64,000 bases of DNA from Diploptera punctata (taxonomy: Eukaryota; Arthropoda; Insecta; Blattodea; Blaberidae): NCBI GenBank assembly GCA_030220185.1, contig JASPKZ010007250.1, forward strand, positions 3,731,501 to 3,795,500. Reading direction: 5' to 3'. How positions within the stretch are numbered: position 1 is the stretch's first letter; each line of letters opens with the position of its first letter. The translations under genes and the position numbers were made by a program. Positions 11,288-20,925 of the stretch are shown one piece after another. The notes beneath the pieces were generated by a model. That model saw only the letters and a program-made list of their open reading frames with translations. It ran no database searches and was not told the origin of the DNA.

Positions 11288-11600
11288 ATTAGTGGAATGC
11301 AGGCTTTCACGGCCGGTAATCATGGTAATAAAAGATTCCGGGCTATGTGGCCGTGGTCTATAACTGGCGTTTCTTCCAGACGTTTCTCCCTCAACTGCGG
11401 AGGTCATCTTCAGTGGCGAGCACTTACAGCTGTTGTTTCCCTGTCGTAGAATCGACTGCGAAAGTCGAGTCTACGACAGGGAAACAACAGCTGTAAGTGC
11501 TCGCCACTGAAGATGACCTCCGCAGTTGAGGGAGAAACGTCTGGAAGAAACGCCAGTTATAGACCACGGCCACATAGCCCGGATTCTTTTATTACCATAC
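11288..11600. mobile_element. Self-complementary retrozyme-like insertion, 313 bp, 13-bp duplication
   Basis: TTAAATAAAGTCT flanks the insertion at 11275-11287 and 11601-11613, so it moved as one unit. From 11322 to 11598 it is an almost perfect palindrome with arms of about 128 bp and a small TCGACT-GCGAA-AGTCGA hairpin at the centre. Each arm contains CTGAAGATG, a CCTC/GAGG helix, GAGAAACGTC and a second CTGG/CCAG helix (plus copy 11507-11540 onward, minus copy about 11413-11380). The outer left end has a GGCTTTCACGGCCGG block as in the 52.1 kb copy. This fits a Penelope-like terminal repeat pair or an inverted retrozyme dimer. Confidence 0.8.
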
Positions 11601-12129
11601 TTAAATAAAGTCTCATATCACTTTCAGCACAAAGTCTGTTTCTGTATGTATTCCTTAAATGGACATGTGAAGAAAACGACTATTCGCACAAATAGGGGTA
11701 CTTACTTACTTACTTACTTACTCACTGGCACTATCGAACCCGTAGGTTCATGGCCGCGCGGACATAAGCTCTCCATACATCCCTATCCTGAGCTAATCCT
11801 TTCCAATCATTCCCTGTATAATCTACTTCCCTCAAATCATAGTTAATGTTACTCTCCCACCTCATTCTTGGTCTACCAACTGGGCGTTTTCCCTCTGGCT
11901 TTCCTACAAGAAGCCTCCATGCAAGTCTTTCATTTCCTCATACGTGCAACATGTCCTGCCCATCGCAGTCTACGAGACTTAACTGTTCTTATTATATCTG
12001 GCTTCTTATAAAGACCACGTAGTTCATTGTTATGTAGTCTTCTCCATTCACCTGTCTGTTCATCTCTCTTTGGTCCAAAAATTTTCCTAAGTACTTTATT
12101 CTCAAATACTTGTAATCTCCTCTCCTCCC

Positions 12130-12732
12130 TTAAAGTAAGAGTCCATGTTTCACATCCATATAATATAACTGGTAGAATAATAGTTTTATATATATTTTCA
12201 GTTTAACGTTTTTTGAAAGGAGTTGGGACATCAAGAGTCTCTGCAATGCATAATAGCATGCATTTCCAGAATTGAGCCTATGTTTAATTTCTTTGTGCAT
12301 CTCATTCCTATTTGTGATTATTGTTCCTAGGTATTTGAATTCAGCCACTTCCTCAAAATTTCCCTCATTTGTCATTAGCTGTCCATTTCCATTATATAAT
12401 GCATTTCTACGTGTGACCATATATTTAGTTTTATTGATATTTACTTCCAGTCCTAAGTTCTTGGTGTTACTCAATAGTGTGTGCATATTGTCCTTTAGTA
12501 TCTCCTCACTATCGGCCAACAATACTACATCATCAGCATAAACTAACAGTTTATTAATACCATTCAGTTGTAAGCCTTCCTCATTCTCTAAAGATTTAAT
12601 GGCATGCTCTAGTACAAAATTAAATAGTAGAGGAGATAGTGCATCTCCTTGCTTTAACCCATTCTGGATTTCAAAAGTGTCCGAAAACTCTTTGCCTACA
12701 CGCACCCTACTCTTTGTGCCATTTAGACACAT
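12130..12732 (-). pseudogene. LINE reverse transcriptase, palm and thumb part
   Basis: Continues the RT: NGLKQGDALSPLLFN (residues 24-38), the catalytic LLVYADDVVLLAD with YADD at 65-68, LEVNINKTKYMV and EFKYLGTIITN. Near 12195 a 2-base insertion in an AT run shifts the frame, so the last 20 codons are aberrant; the true C-terminal tail continues in another frame down to about 11740. Catalytic residues are intact. Confidence 0.94.
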
Positions 12733-13387
12733 TCGTAAGTCTAACTAACTTTTTAGGAATTCCGAACTCCAGCAGGATACTATATAACTTCTCCCTCTTA
12801 ATTGAATCATATGCTTTTTTGAAGTCTACGTATAGTTGATGTACAGTACCATTATATTCCCATTTCTTTTCTAAAATCTGTCTTATACTAAAATCTGATC
12901 TGTTGTAGATCTGTTTTCTTCTAAATGCACATTGATGATCTCCTAGAATGTCATCAATATAGGGAGTAAGTCTGCTTACTAATATATTTGTTAGAATTTT
13001 GTATGAAGTTGAAAGTAATGAGATGCCCCTGTAGTTGTTGCAATCAGTTTTATCTCCTTTCTTATAAATTGGTACGATAATTGATTCTTTCCATTCATCT
13101 GGAAGAGCTTCTTTTTCCCAAATCATACTAAGCAACCAGCGTATTTTGTCCATCAATTTATCTCCCCCTGATTTTATCAGTTCTGCTGGGATCTCATCTG
13201 AACCTGATGCTTTATACATCTTCAATTTTTCAATCACCATTTCAACCTCTAATGCATTTGATTCTGCGACTATCATTTCTGCTGTCTGTAAATTATCCTC
13301 CTCAATGTCCTGTTCTGTATGTACATTTAATAGCTGATTAAAGTAACTTTTCCATCTGTTTAATATACTCCTGGAATCTGAAATCAT
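12707..13387 (-). pseudogene. LINE reverse transcriptase, fingers part
   Basis: A 226-codon frame with the RT N-terminal blocks: KASGSDEIPAELIKSGG, LPDEWKESIIVPIYKKGDK, NNYRGISLLSTSYKI, DDILGDHQCAFRR and the first catalytic Asp in LYVDFKKAYDS. It ends by frameshift near 12738, within the RLxxxCLNGT junction, after which the palm continues in the next frame. It is part of the full-length RTE-type copy. Confidence 0.93.
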
Positions 13388-13440
13388 ATCCCCATTTTCA
13401 TTCCGAATTATGTTTGTTCTAGCCTGAAACCCTTTCTTCT

Positions 13441-14769
13441 CTATCCTAATCCCTGATATAATTCTCTAATGTTCCTATTTTTTGCGTTCAATTCAAGATC
13501 ATGAATCTTCTCTCTCAAATATTCTCTCTTTTTACTCTTTAGTAACTTGGTGGTTTCCCGTCTAATACTACCCAATTGCTCCAAATTTACCTCATTTGGC
13601 TCGTGTAACCATTTCATTTTTGCTAGTTTTCTTTCCTTTACAATGTCGGCACATTCCTCATCAAACCATTTCTTGTTTTTCCTCTTTTTTAAACAACCAA
13701 TACTTTCTAATGCTGACACTTTAATAGTATCTCTTATAGCCTCCCATTCTTTATTTATATTAGTTTCTTCTTCGTTTGCCACATTGTCATCTGACGAATC
13801 CAGTACTTCAAATCTATTAGCAATTTTGATTTGGTATTCTTGCCGCATTTCATCATTTTTCAAGTTTTTTAATTCAAATTTTACAGAATCCTCTTTAGCA
13901 TTTGTTCCTCTCATAAGCGATAGCCGTTGTCTGATTTTCACCCTGACCAGATGATGATCCGAATTGCAGTCTGTCCCTCTAACTGATCTAACATCGATGA
14001 TGCTACTGTGCCAGCGTTTGTCCACTAATACATGATCTATCTGGTTCCGAGTTTCTCCATCTGGAGATGTCCAGGTGTATTTATGAATATCCTTATGCTG
14101 AAATGTTGTGCTCTTAACAAGGAGATTCTTTGATGTTGCAAAGGTGATTAATCTAACCCCGTTGTCGTTACTATCTTCATGAAGACTGAATTTGCCTATT
14201 GTTGGTTTGAATATATCTTCCCGCCCCACTTTTGCATTAAAATCTCCTAATACAATTTTCATATGATATCGTGAGAGGCTATCAAATAAGCATTCTAATT
14301 CTTCATAGAACTCATCCTTGATCTTGTCATCTTTATCTTCTGTGGGGGCATGTACATTTACAATTATAAAATCGTGTCGTTTACCCTTTAGAATTATGTA
14401 AGATATCCTATCACTAACAAACTTAATATCTCGGATAGCGGATAGGATCCTCCTTCTGACTAAAAAACCAGTTCCAAATGCAGGTCTTTCTGCACCCCCG
14501 TAGTGTAACGCAAAGCTTCCTGATTCCTGACTACCTTCTCCTGGCCACCTAACTTCCTGTAAAGCGACTATATCCAAGGGCGATTTATCTAGTTCCCGCG
14601 TTAATATCTCTAGCGCCCCGCTATTGTACAAAGTCCTAACATTCCATGTTCCTAGGAACATGTCCCTGTGTTTGAGCCTTTGGCATGGGTTCCCTGAAGT
14701 AGTCCCCGCCCGGAGAACCGAATGGGGGACTATTTGACCTCCGGAAAATTTTACCCCAGTTGAACCCAT
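13441..14769 (-). pseudogene. LINE apurinic/apyrimidinic-type endonuclease frame
   Basis: A 442-codon frame. The APE-type endonuclease spans about residues 38-280. Visible catalytic blocks are TWNVRTLY (41-48), LQEVRW with the metal-binding Glu at 72, GDFNAKVG with Asp176 and Asn178, IDHVLVD (244-250) and the terminal SDHHLVR with Asp271 and His272. All expected active-site residues are present. A coiled, Lys-rich linker follows (roughly 290-440). Near 13450 a single-base deletion changes frame and produces an early stop; in the other frame the protein continues into the RT. It nicks target DNA for target-primed reverse transcription in intact relatives. Confidence 0.92.
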
Positions 14770-14989
14770 GTCCGCATTTCTTGACAGTTGTATTTTTACG
14801 GTGAAAGATCGTCACTCTTTCGACCAAGGTACTTTTTTCGTCTGGCTTATCACCTTCGACCAGTCAGGCGTGGGTAACCCTATCGGCAGCAATGCTACCG
14901 CCGGCATAGCTCTCAGGATCATTTAAGCACGCAAGCCACTCCACCACGACAAGGTAAAGATACCATGGAGGGACAAATAGGGGTACACA

Positions 14990-15307
14990 TGTTTTTTTTC
15001 CTAATACCACCAGGCTGTCTTTTATGACATTTATGGAATTTTTTCCCCTGGTATTGGCGGAATTGTAATCCATTTCTTAGGTTGGGGCAGCTGGAAGGCG
15101 GAGTTACGTTTCCCCGATGATAAAATGGGTGATAAATGATAATGAACCTCCAGGAGAGTTCTTAACCTAAACTTAATCTAAATTCCAGTCCATGGGCAAC
15201 CACAGCAATAATTCCCTTTGAGAAAATTGTCCTATGTTCTGACCGGGAATCGAACCCGGGACATCATTAACAGTAGTCAGTAACGCTGACCACTAGCCCA
15301 TGAGGCA
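14990..15307 (-). mobile_element. SINE family 2 (tRNA-like head, shared tail)
   Basis: On the minus strand the head starts near 15307 with TGGGCTAGTGGTCAGCG (A-box-like) and GGGTTCGATTCCCGG (B box), a pol III promoter. The tail contains AGGTTAAGAACTCTCCTGG, CATCGGGGAAACGTAACTCC and CCCCAACCTAAGAAATGG. Those tail blocks also occur in the differently headed SINE family 1b at 21718 and 35565. It ends in an A-rich run near 14991. It sits just right of the full-length LINE's target duplication. Confidence 0.85.
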
Positions 15308-15339
15308 CATATGTAACAAGGGGCATTATTGAGTTAATT

Positions 15340-15400
15340 TAATTTTAAAATAATAATAATAATAAATTATTATTAATATTATCATTATTATATTATGGCA
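15340..15400. repeat. AAT/ATT short array
   Basis: About eight AAT units and degenerate ATT units inside the hAT element 1 backbone. The corresponding position of hAT element 2 also carries AAT expansions. Confidence 0.8.
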
Positions 15401-15510
15401 ATGCCGCAGAAATGAAGGAAACAATAATAGGCCTAACCTCGAAACGTTTGGCGAACCCCTTGAAATATTTTGCGATCGCGAACCACAGGTTGGGAAACGA
15501 TGGTCTAGAT

Positions 15511-15791
15511 TAACCAAGTATATGTTTTGCATAGGGAGTGTTAGGGACGTAAAGCAATTCCGGCATTCGATGTAGAAATCCTATCCCCTTCATAAACATA
15601 TGCTCATTTAATTAATTTTATTTGATTAACGTATTTTTTGTGATTTTTAATGTTTTATTTCTGTAATTGGACGAATTTCAGAAACATATTCTAAATTACT
15701 AACAGCAAACAGTACGCGGATTTTACTAAAATATGACTATTTTCCATAGCAATCTTCTCAGTTTTATGGAAAAAAACTTTGCCTATAGTTC
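15511..15791. other. Spacer between two hAT elements
   Basis: AT-rich single-copy-looking DNA. Nothing recognised. Confidence 0.4.
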
Positions 15792-15899
15792 ACTTACATC
15801 ATTGTCTCACAACCTGTGGTTCGCCAAATATTTTCTATAATAGCGGGTTTCAAGGTTTAGGTCTATTATTGTTTTTCTTCATTTCTGCGGCATTGTCTT

Positions 15900-15900
15900 A

Positions 15901-15964
<64 letters not shown>

Positions 15965-15991
15965 TATAATATAATATAATACATATATACA

Positions 15992-16033
<42 letters not shown>

Positions 16034-16049
16034 CATCATCATCATCATC
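15900..16049. repeat. (AAT)n, (ATT)n and (ATC)n arrays
   Basis: About 20 AAT units, an AATAT patch, then about 15 ATT units and 6 ATC units. The ATC part is the 3' tail of the adjacent LINE; the inverted AAT/ATT arrays can form a hairpin. Poly-Tyr and poly-Asn open frames here are artefacts. Confidence 0.93.
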
Positions 16050-16310
16050 CGGTATCATGGCAGCTGCCGCCGTCTTCCGGAAACTAAACACTATTCCTCT
16101 CTGTCCATCCATTGATCTTCCTCCATTCCTCTGATATTCATAGCTGCTTGTACCCTTTCTATCCAAGTTTTCTTCGGTCTTCCTCTCTTCCTCATTTCCA
16201 TTGGGATCCATTCCATAACAATTTTTGGCAATCTTTGCTCTGGCATTCTTTTGACATGACCATACCACTGCAATCTTTCATTTTCTATGATGTCTAAGAT
16301 GTCCGGCTCA
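16036..16310 (-). mobile_element. LINE-C 3' end with (GAT)n tail
   Basis: Minus-strand frame with ERLQWYGHVKRMPEQRLPK, GRPKKTWIERVQAAMN and MEEDQWMDREEW, ending in a GGCAGCTGCCATGATACCGG block and a GAT repeat. The same 3' module occurs at 35195-35440 and 50036-50420. Confidence 0.88.
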
Positions 16311-16822
16311 TTATTATTTTAAAATTAAATTAACTATATAATATCCTTTGTTAAATATGTGTAATATCGGGAATTTATCACATTATAGCCACAATCAATT
16401 AATAATTACCGCGAATGCATGATTTACAGTTATGTAACAACGTTAGGAATGCATTTGATTTCGCTTCAATGGAAATCTAGTCTGCCAGCTTCTTTGCGTT
16501 CTAACAATACTAACAGTATCGCGAAAGTCGTTTTCTTCAAATGCGTATTTGAAAAATAAATACAGAAACAGACTTTGTGCTGAAATTAATTTGAGACCTT
16601 GTTTAACTTCTGTGGTTTCAACTAGGCCTACACGTTGCGTAACTTTTAAGCCGTAACTAGAATAACTTTAGGTTTTAACCGTTAAGGGTTAAGTTAATTT
16701 AAGGTTATTAAACCTTTTGCTTGGAATTAAATTTTATGCATGTACCTATATCTAAAAGTCAGTGGTTCACCCAACTCAGATCGTTATGGAGTCGAAAAAG
16801 GTTGGGAACCGCTGATCTACAT

Positions 16823-17175
16823 CATCTAAAATGGTGTAACAGCCCAAGTTTGAATCTTAGCCTCTCCTTTGTTAGGAGTTACTAGATCAATTTAATCTAG
16901 TTACGCTTATTTCCCTAAAGATGTCATGAATAGCATGCGGTCAACATACCAACCCAATGAGACATCTAGTAGGCAATTAAGGTATTACTAGGACGAAGAA
17001 GGTCATTAAATTTTGCTTAGATGCCTTTTTATCCATGCTTATGGATCTTTTACGAGGCTGAAAATTTTCAGACTCGGGATCCACGGCTTAAAGTCTCTCC
17101 CAGCGGACTTACTCATCGAATTTGTCCGTTATAAAATCCACCGACTCCGGCCGTGTTTGAATCCATAACTTTATG
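16823..17175 (-). mobile_element. SINE family 4, near-complete diverged copy
   Basis: Shares GACATCTAGTAGGCAA, TTTTACGAGGCTGA and GACTCGGGATCCACGGC with the copies at 33170 and 46085. The tRNA-like head at the right is decayed (GGCCGTGTTTGAATCC near 17145 corresponds to the B-box region). Confidence 0.75.
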
Positions 17176-17177
17176 CA

Positions 17178-17465
17178 TTCGTCTATCCGTTCATCTCTCT
17201 TTGGTACAAACATTTCCTAAGAAATTTATTTTTAAATACTCGTATTATTTTGTACTCCCTTAAAGTAAGAGTTCATGTTTCGCACCCATATAAAAAACTA
17301 GAGAATAGCGGTATTATATATTTTCAGTTTCATATTTTAGAGAGAACTTGGGACGACAAAAGAGTCCCTGTAATGCATTTACAGAATTAAGCCTATATTC
17401 AATTTCTTTGTGTACCTCATTCCTGTTCGTAACTGCCGTTACTAGGTATTTGAATTCAGCCACAT
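17178..17465 (-). mobile_element. RTE-type LINE fragment
   Basis: Matches the RT C-terminal region of 11701-14972 (the block around GCETWTLT and EFKYLGT), read on the minus strand, heavily diverged. The 3' end and tail are missing, cut off by the neighbouring SINE. Confidence 0.75.
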
Positions 17466-17471
17466 ATTTAA

Positions 17472-18024
17472 GATAAGACGGTAGGCCAAAATTGGTAAAA
17501 AAATCGATTTTTGTTTTTTACATAATTAGATAGTCTGTTCTTTAATGAACATTTCTGTATATGATTTTTTACTGAACGCTAGTTATAAGTGCGTTAATTA
17601 TTTTTTAAAAACAGTTTACAGCTGATCAGTCTGTAATACTTAAACCTTGTTTTCTCGAAAGTAAAAATTTTCGAACATTTGCCCCATTATGTCAGGAACT
17701 ATTAGAGATATTTACTTGACATTTTTAGAGGCAGTAAACCTGGTTGTGCTAAATCTATGGAACCACAATCATGATGATCTCTGGTATAGATTCTCACTTA
17801 TGATTTTTTAGAAGTATTTTTTTAAATAAAAAAAGAGTTTAGTGGCAAAAAAATATATAGGACATCAATATTTGGATACAAGTTTGACTTATGTTCAGTG
17901 GTCTTCACAAGCCTCATTTAATAAGCTGTAAAAATTTCATTACAATCCATCTAGTAGTTCCTGAGATAATGGGTCTCAAATTCCCATGTTTTAACATTGA
18001 TGGGATAGGGCCTACTATCTCACC
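17472..18024. mobile_element. piggyBac-like MITE, 553 bp, TTAA flanks
   Basis: TTAA flanks at 17468-17471 and 18025-18028. The inverted ends read GATAAGACGGTAGGCC and GGTGAGATAGTAGGCC, differing almost only by transitions. TTAA duplication is characteristic of the piggyBac superfamily. No coding capacity. The interior is AT-rich. Confidence 0.72.
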
Positions 18025-18099
18025 TTAAAATATTATCTCGTTTGTCTTTAATTGTTCATTTTACGTAAAATTGTTTTTATCATAATTAGAGAGAAAAAT

Positions 18100-18190
18100 A
18101 TTGCACCGGAGTCGGGATTTGAACCCAATATCTCCAGATTTACGCGCTCGCGCTCTACCCTTGAACTACTTAGGCGCACAACCCGGTGCA
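18100..18190 (-). mobile_element. tRNA-like SINE head, family 3, copy 1
   Basis: Minus strand: GCGCCTAAGTAGTTCAAGGG (A-box-like) then GGGTTCAAATCCCG (B box), followed by CGGTGCAATATTTTTCTC. A second copy, on the plus strand at 19375-19455, shares the head and the ATATTTTTCTCTCTA tail. No good acceptor stem closes, so I favour a SINE over a functional tRNA. Confidence 0.65.
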
Positions 18191-18534
18191 AAACAGATTC
18201 TCATCTCTTCAATCCCCCAGATCCCCGTAAGGAGTTAAACTTTTGTTCACAGTACTTAATAAGAGTGCTTCTACTATCAAATATTAACCTGGGGTTTCGC
18301 TCAAAAATCAGCCAATTGCGACACTTATATGGAAATTAATTCGGAATTTTATGACACCATACAACCTACACAAATTGAAATAAAAAAAACCGAAAACACA
18401 CAATTTATTATGATGACACAATTTATTGTTGCAGTATGTGGATAACTATTCGAGACAAATATATATTATAAGATAAATGCCTTAAAATGAAGTAAGACTT
18501 TGAGGTCAAAGTTATCTAAAATCAGCATATTTGT
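18191..18534. other. Unassigned gap
   Basis: AT-rich; nothing recognised. Confidence 0.35.
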
Positions 18535-18890
18535 AATGTCTTCTTCTTCCTTTCATGTGATAGACCTAGCGGTCTGTTAAGGTCTCAATCCAACGTTTGA
18601 AGGGTCTGCCCAAAGATCTCTTGTCTGGAGGCTGGTAATTTAAGATTTGGCGTGGTATTCTTGTTCTGCTCATTCTTCTTACGTGAGATTTCCAGTTGTT
18701 TCTGTATTTATGTACATATTAAATGACTGATTCTGTTTGTAATTCTTCGAGAATCTCAGAATTCCTTTTATGGTCTGTTCTTGAGTAACCTGCAGTACGT
18801 CTCATAAATTTAATTTGTGCCGCAGTTAGTCTTTGTTCATCTACACTGCGAATTGCCCAGGCCTCACTGCCGGTAACGTAACATTGGTCT
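18535..18890 (-). mobile_element. LINE-B-like 3' end with GAA-type tail
   Basis: Minus strand encodes VTGSEAWAIR, KFMRRTAGYSRTDHKRN, WKSHVRRMSRTRIPRQ and SLGRPFKRWIE, then a stop and a GAAGAAGAAG tail at 18540. 5'-truncated with at least one internal stop. Confidence 0.85.
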
Positions 18891-19374
18891 GGCCAGTGTT
18901 TTATAAATTCTAGTTCGTGTGTGTTGCTGCACTGTTTTTGGCTTGAAAATTATTTGTAATGTAAATATGTGTTCGTCATTGCTCAGATAGTGTAGCCAAC
19001 GTATCACAGAAACCCGCTAAAAACAAGTGAATCTAAACTAATCTGGTGTAGTAACTCCTATTTTCTCACACTAACTTGCCCAAACTAACACTAATTTGTT
19101 CATATATCTCCAACTAGTCCGTTTTCTGATCCTAACTTTCCCACCAATGTAGGTGGACTCCTGCGATAGAATTCCCTAACATGCGAGTAAACATGTTGGC
19201 AACTGGCTCTAGGAGGAACACATTTTATCACATTGGTCAACATTCGTTAGCAGTAACTTGTTCTCCGAGCGAATATTCACAGGCGGTACTGTGGCATAAA
19301 ATAGCCAATTAATATTTCCAAACAAGCCGTCTGTAAGCAATTTTTAACATAAAAGTACTTGCTGAGTGAGGTGC
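18891..19374. other. Unassigned gap
   Basis: No recognised element; several CTAACTT-like repeats near 19065-19135 are too weak to call. Confidence 0.35.
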
Positions 19375-19455
19375 ACCTAAGTAGCTCAAAGGTAGAGCTG
19401 CAGATCTTGGGTTCAAATCCCGGCTCAGGTGCATATTTTTCTCTCTAGTTATGTT
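19375..19455 (+). mobile_element. tRNA-like SINE head, family 3, copy 2
   Basis: CACCTAAGTAGCTCAAAGGT and GGGTTCAAATCCCGG give an A/B box pair about 20 bp apart, closer than in a real tRNA, so part of the anticodon region is deleted. The downstream ATATTTTTCTCTCTAG tail is as in copy 1. Confidence 0.65.
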
Positions 19456-19852
19456 AATCATTTCCTACAGACGGATGGTCTAGAAAAATTAACCTCAGTA
19501 TGATGACGTTTTTGTTTTGTAAATTATTTTTAAAAAATGTTAACTATTTTCGAAGAATGAGAGAAATATTATTGCTATGAATAATTTCTATCTACTTTGA
19601 GCAATATAATTTCTAAAGGAATTTCCATAGCGTTACGTAACATAATTGCTGTATAGCTAACACACATTAGTGTCATACTTGCTATGGTTCATGGTACACA
19701 TGATAGATGGTTTCATTCAGTTGTCACTTCAATGATTGAACTACAAAATACATTTATGATTATTACTTACTAATTCTGCATATTTTTAGATAATTACAAA
19801 GGAATGAAGCTATTGAGGTTGTTTTCTCATGAAAATCTAGTAGATCAACACT
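19456..19852. other. Unassigned AT-rich gap
   Basis: Nothing recognised. Confidence 0.35.
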
Positions 19853-19876
19853 TTATATATATATATATATATATAT

Positions 19877-20214
19877 CCATCTATAGTAATTCTGCCCGAG
19901 GGCAGGTCTTTCACTACAATCATAGCATTTTCATGCTATGCTTTGCAGCTTTACTAGAGAATTGTAGGAGTGGTAGCTTCCCGTTGCTTTCCACATCGGC
20001 GAAGGATGGTGATGATGATAATGATAAGGAGGATGATGATGATGGCCGGATGATTTTCGGGGAACGTTGGGCCCTAAGTTTCCTGACATTTGTCTTACAG
20101 GTGAGGAAAAACCCCGAAAACAAACCTAACCCAGGAGCCTATCCCTATCGGGAATCGAACCCGGGCCCGCTGCGTGACAAAGCAGCAAGCTACCTCGAGA
20201 CCACAGCGGTGGAC
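19877..20214 (-). mobile_element. SINE family 1a, full-length
   Basis: Minus strand: head with GTGGTCTCGAGGTAGCTTGC (A-box region) and GGGTTCGATTCCCG (B box), a central GTGAGG...CCTCAC hairpin region, a GAT-rich stretch, then CATAGCAT-GAAA-ATGCTATG and CTGCC-CTCG-GGCAG hairpins, ending AATTACTATAGATGG. A (TA)n array abuts its 3' end (19853-19876). Pol III transcribed, mobilised by a partner LINE, by family precedent. Confidence 0.93.
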
Positions 20215-20239
20215 ATTATATATATTATATTATAGTACT

Positions 20240-20892
20240 AATGGCCAGGTAATTATTGCCGAAACAAAAGACGAGCTTCAATGTAATGCATATACATTCA
20301 ATTAAATATCAAAAGAAATATAATTATAAAATAACAGAAAACCGAAATTATGGCTTTTAAGAGTAAAGATCCAATTATATCTAAAATTGTAATAGATGAC
20401 GTAATATTGAGACACATTTCACATTTTAACTATCTTGGAAATCACATTTCTTATAACAATGATAAAAGATGTACAAATAAGAATCTACGTTTTCAAAGTA
20501 TGTCTGGAACAATTAGAAGAGCATTAAGAAACAAAAGAAGAAAAGAACTCAAAATTTTACAAAATAATGGCACTTATGGCAGTGAATGTTGGGCGCCGAC
20601 TATAAAGGATGGAAGCAGAATAAATGCATCAGAAATGAATTTTTAAGAGCATTAAAAATATCCTCATCGAAAGATCACAATAAAAGTGAAGATTATACGT
20701 AAATAAATGCAAATTACACCCCTCCTAGATGAAATTAAAACTTACAGGACAAAATGGATTCAGCAGGTTGATAGAATGGAAGTGAGAAACAACTGTAAAT
20801 ATGCACATGTAGGCAAGAGATCCCAAGGAAGTCCAAGAAGGCGGTGGAATGAAGAACAGGAACAGTCATAAAGCCTTTACCGTGAACTTGAT

Positions 20893-20894
<2 letters not shown>
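20240..20894 (+). mobile_element. LINE-B copy starting at the RT active-site region
   Basis: Plus strand: after the position of the catalytic ADD motif come IIAETKDELQ, MAFKSKDPI, FNYLGNHISYN, FQSMSGTIRRALRNKRRKE and YGSECWAPT, then GSPRRRWNEEQ and a stop. 5' truncation falls almost exactly at the YADD codons. Ends by a (TA)n array at 20895-20922. Frameshifted. Confidence 0.88.

Positions 20895-20922
<28 letters not shown>
20895..20922. repeat. (TA)n microsatellite
   Basis: About 14 TA units immediately 3' of the LINE-B copy. Confidence 0.95.

Positions 20923-20925
<3 letters not shown>

Larger units (their letters stand above)
11701..14972 (-). mobile_element. Apparently full-length RTE-type LINE, 3272 bp
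   Basis: The direct repeat ACAAATAGGGGTA flanks the element at 11688-11700 and 14973-14985. Read on the minus strand it has a leader of about 200 bp beginning TCCCTCCATGG and containing CGTGGTGGAGTGGC, an endonuclease frame, a reverse transcriptase frame, a 3' end and a (GTAA)n tandem tail. This is RTE-like architecture: one EN-RT polyprotein, no separate ORF1, short tandem 3' tail. Three frameshifts make it inactive. At least fifteen 5'-truncated relatives lie in this window. Confidence 0.92.
10102..15502. mobile_element. Non-autonomous hAT element 1, colonised by retroelements
   Basis: Ends read CAGCGGTCCCCAAC and, inverted at the right, CATCGTTTCCCAAC. The 8-bp duplication GTCTAGAT flanks it (10094-10101 and 15503-15510). 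These are hAT hallmarks. Of its 5.4 kb, only about 0.7 kb is the original element (10102-10190, 11046-11287, 11614-11700, 15308-15502). That backbone matches hAT element 2 (15800-16814) in reverse orientation. The remainder is nested insertions. No transposase remains. Confidence 0.9.
15800..16814. mobile_element. Non-autonomous hAT element 2, inverted relative to element 1
   Basis: Left end CATTGTCTCACAACC, right end inverted CAGCGGTTCCCAACC. Flanks ACTTACAT (15792-15799) and ATCTACAT (16815-16822) are a diverged 8-bp duplication. Backbone blocks such as CACAAAGTCTGTTTCTG, TTAACCCTTAACGGTT and GCGGCATTGTC are shared with element 1. About 0.75 kb is backbone; a LINE fragment (16036-16310) and trinucleotide arrays are inserted. 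Confidence 0.87.

Noticed and set aside
15866..16268. Poly-Ile, poly-Tyr, poly-Asn and poly-Leu frames
   Set aside because: They are translations of AAT/ATT arrays next to a LINE tail.
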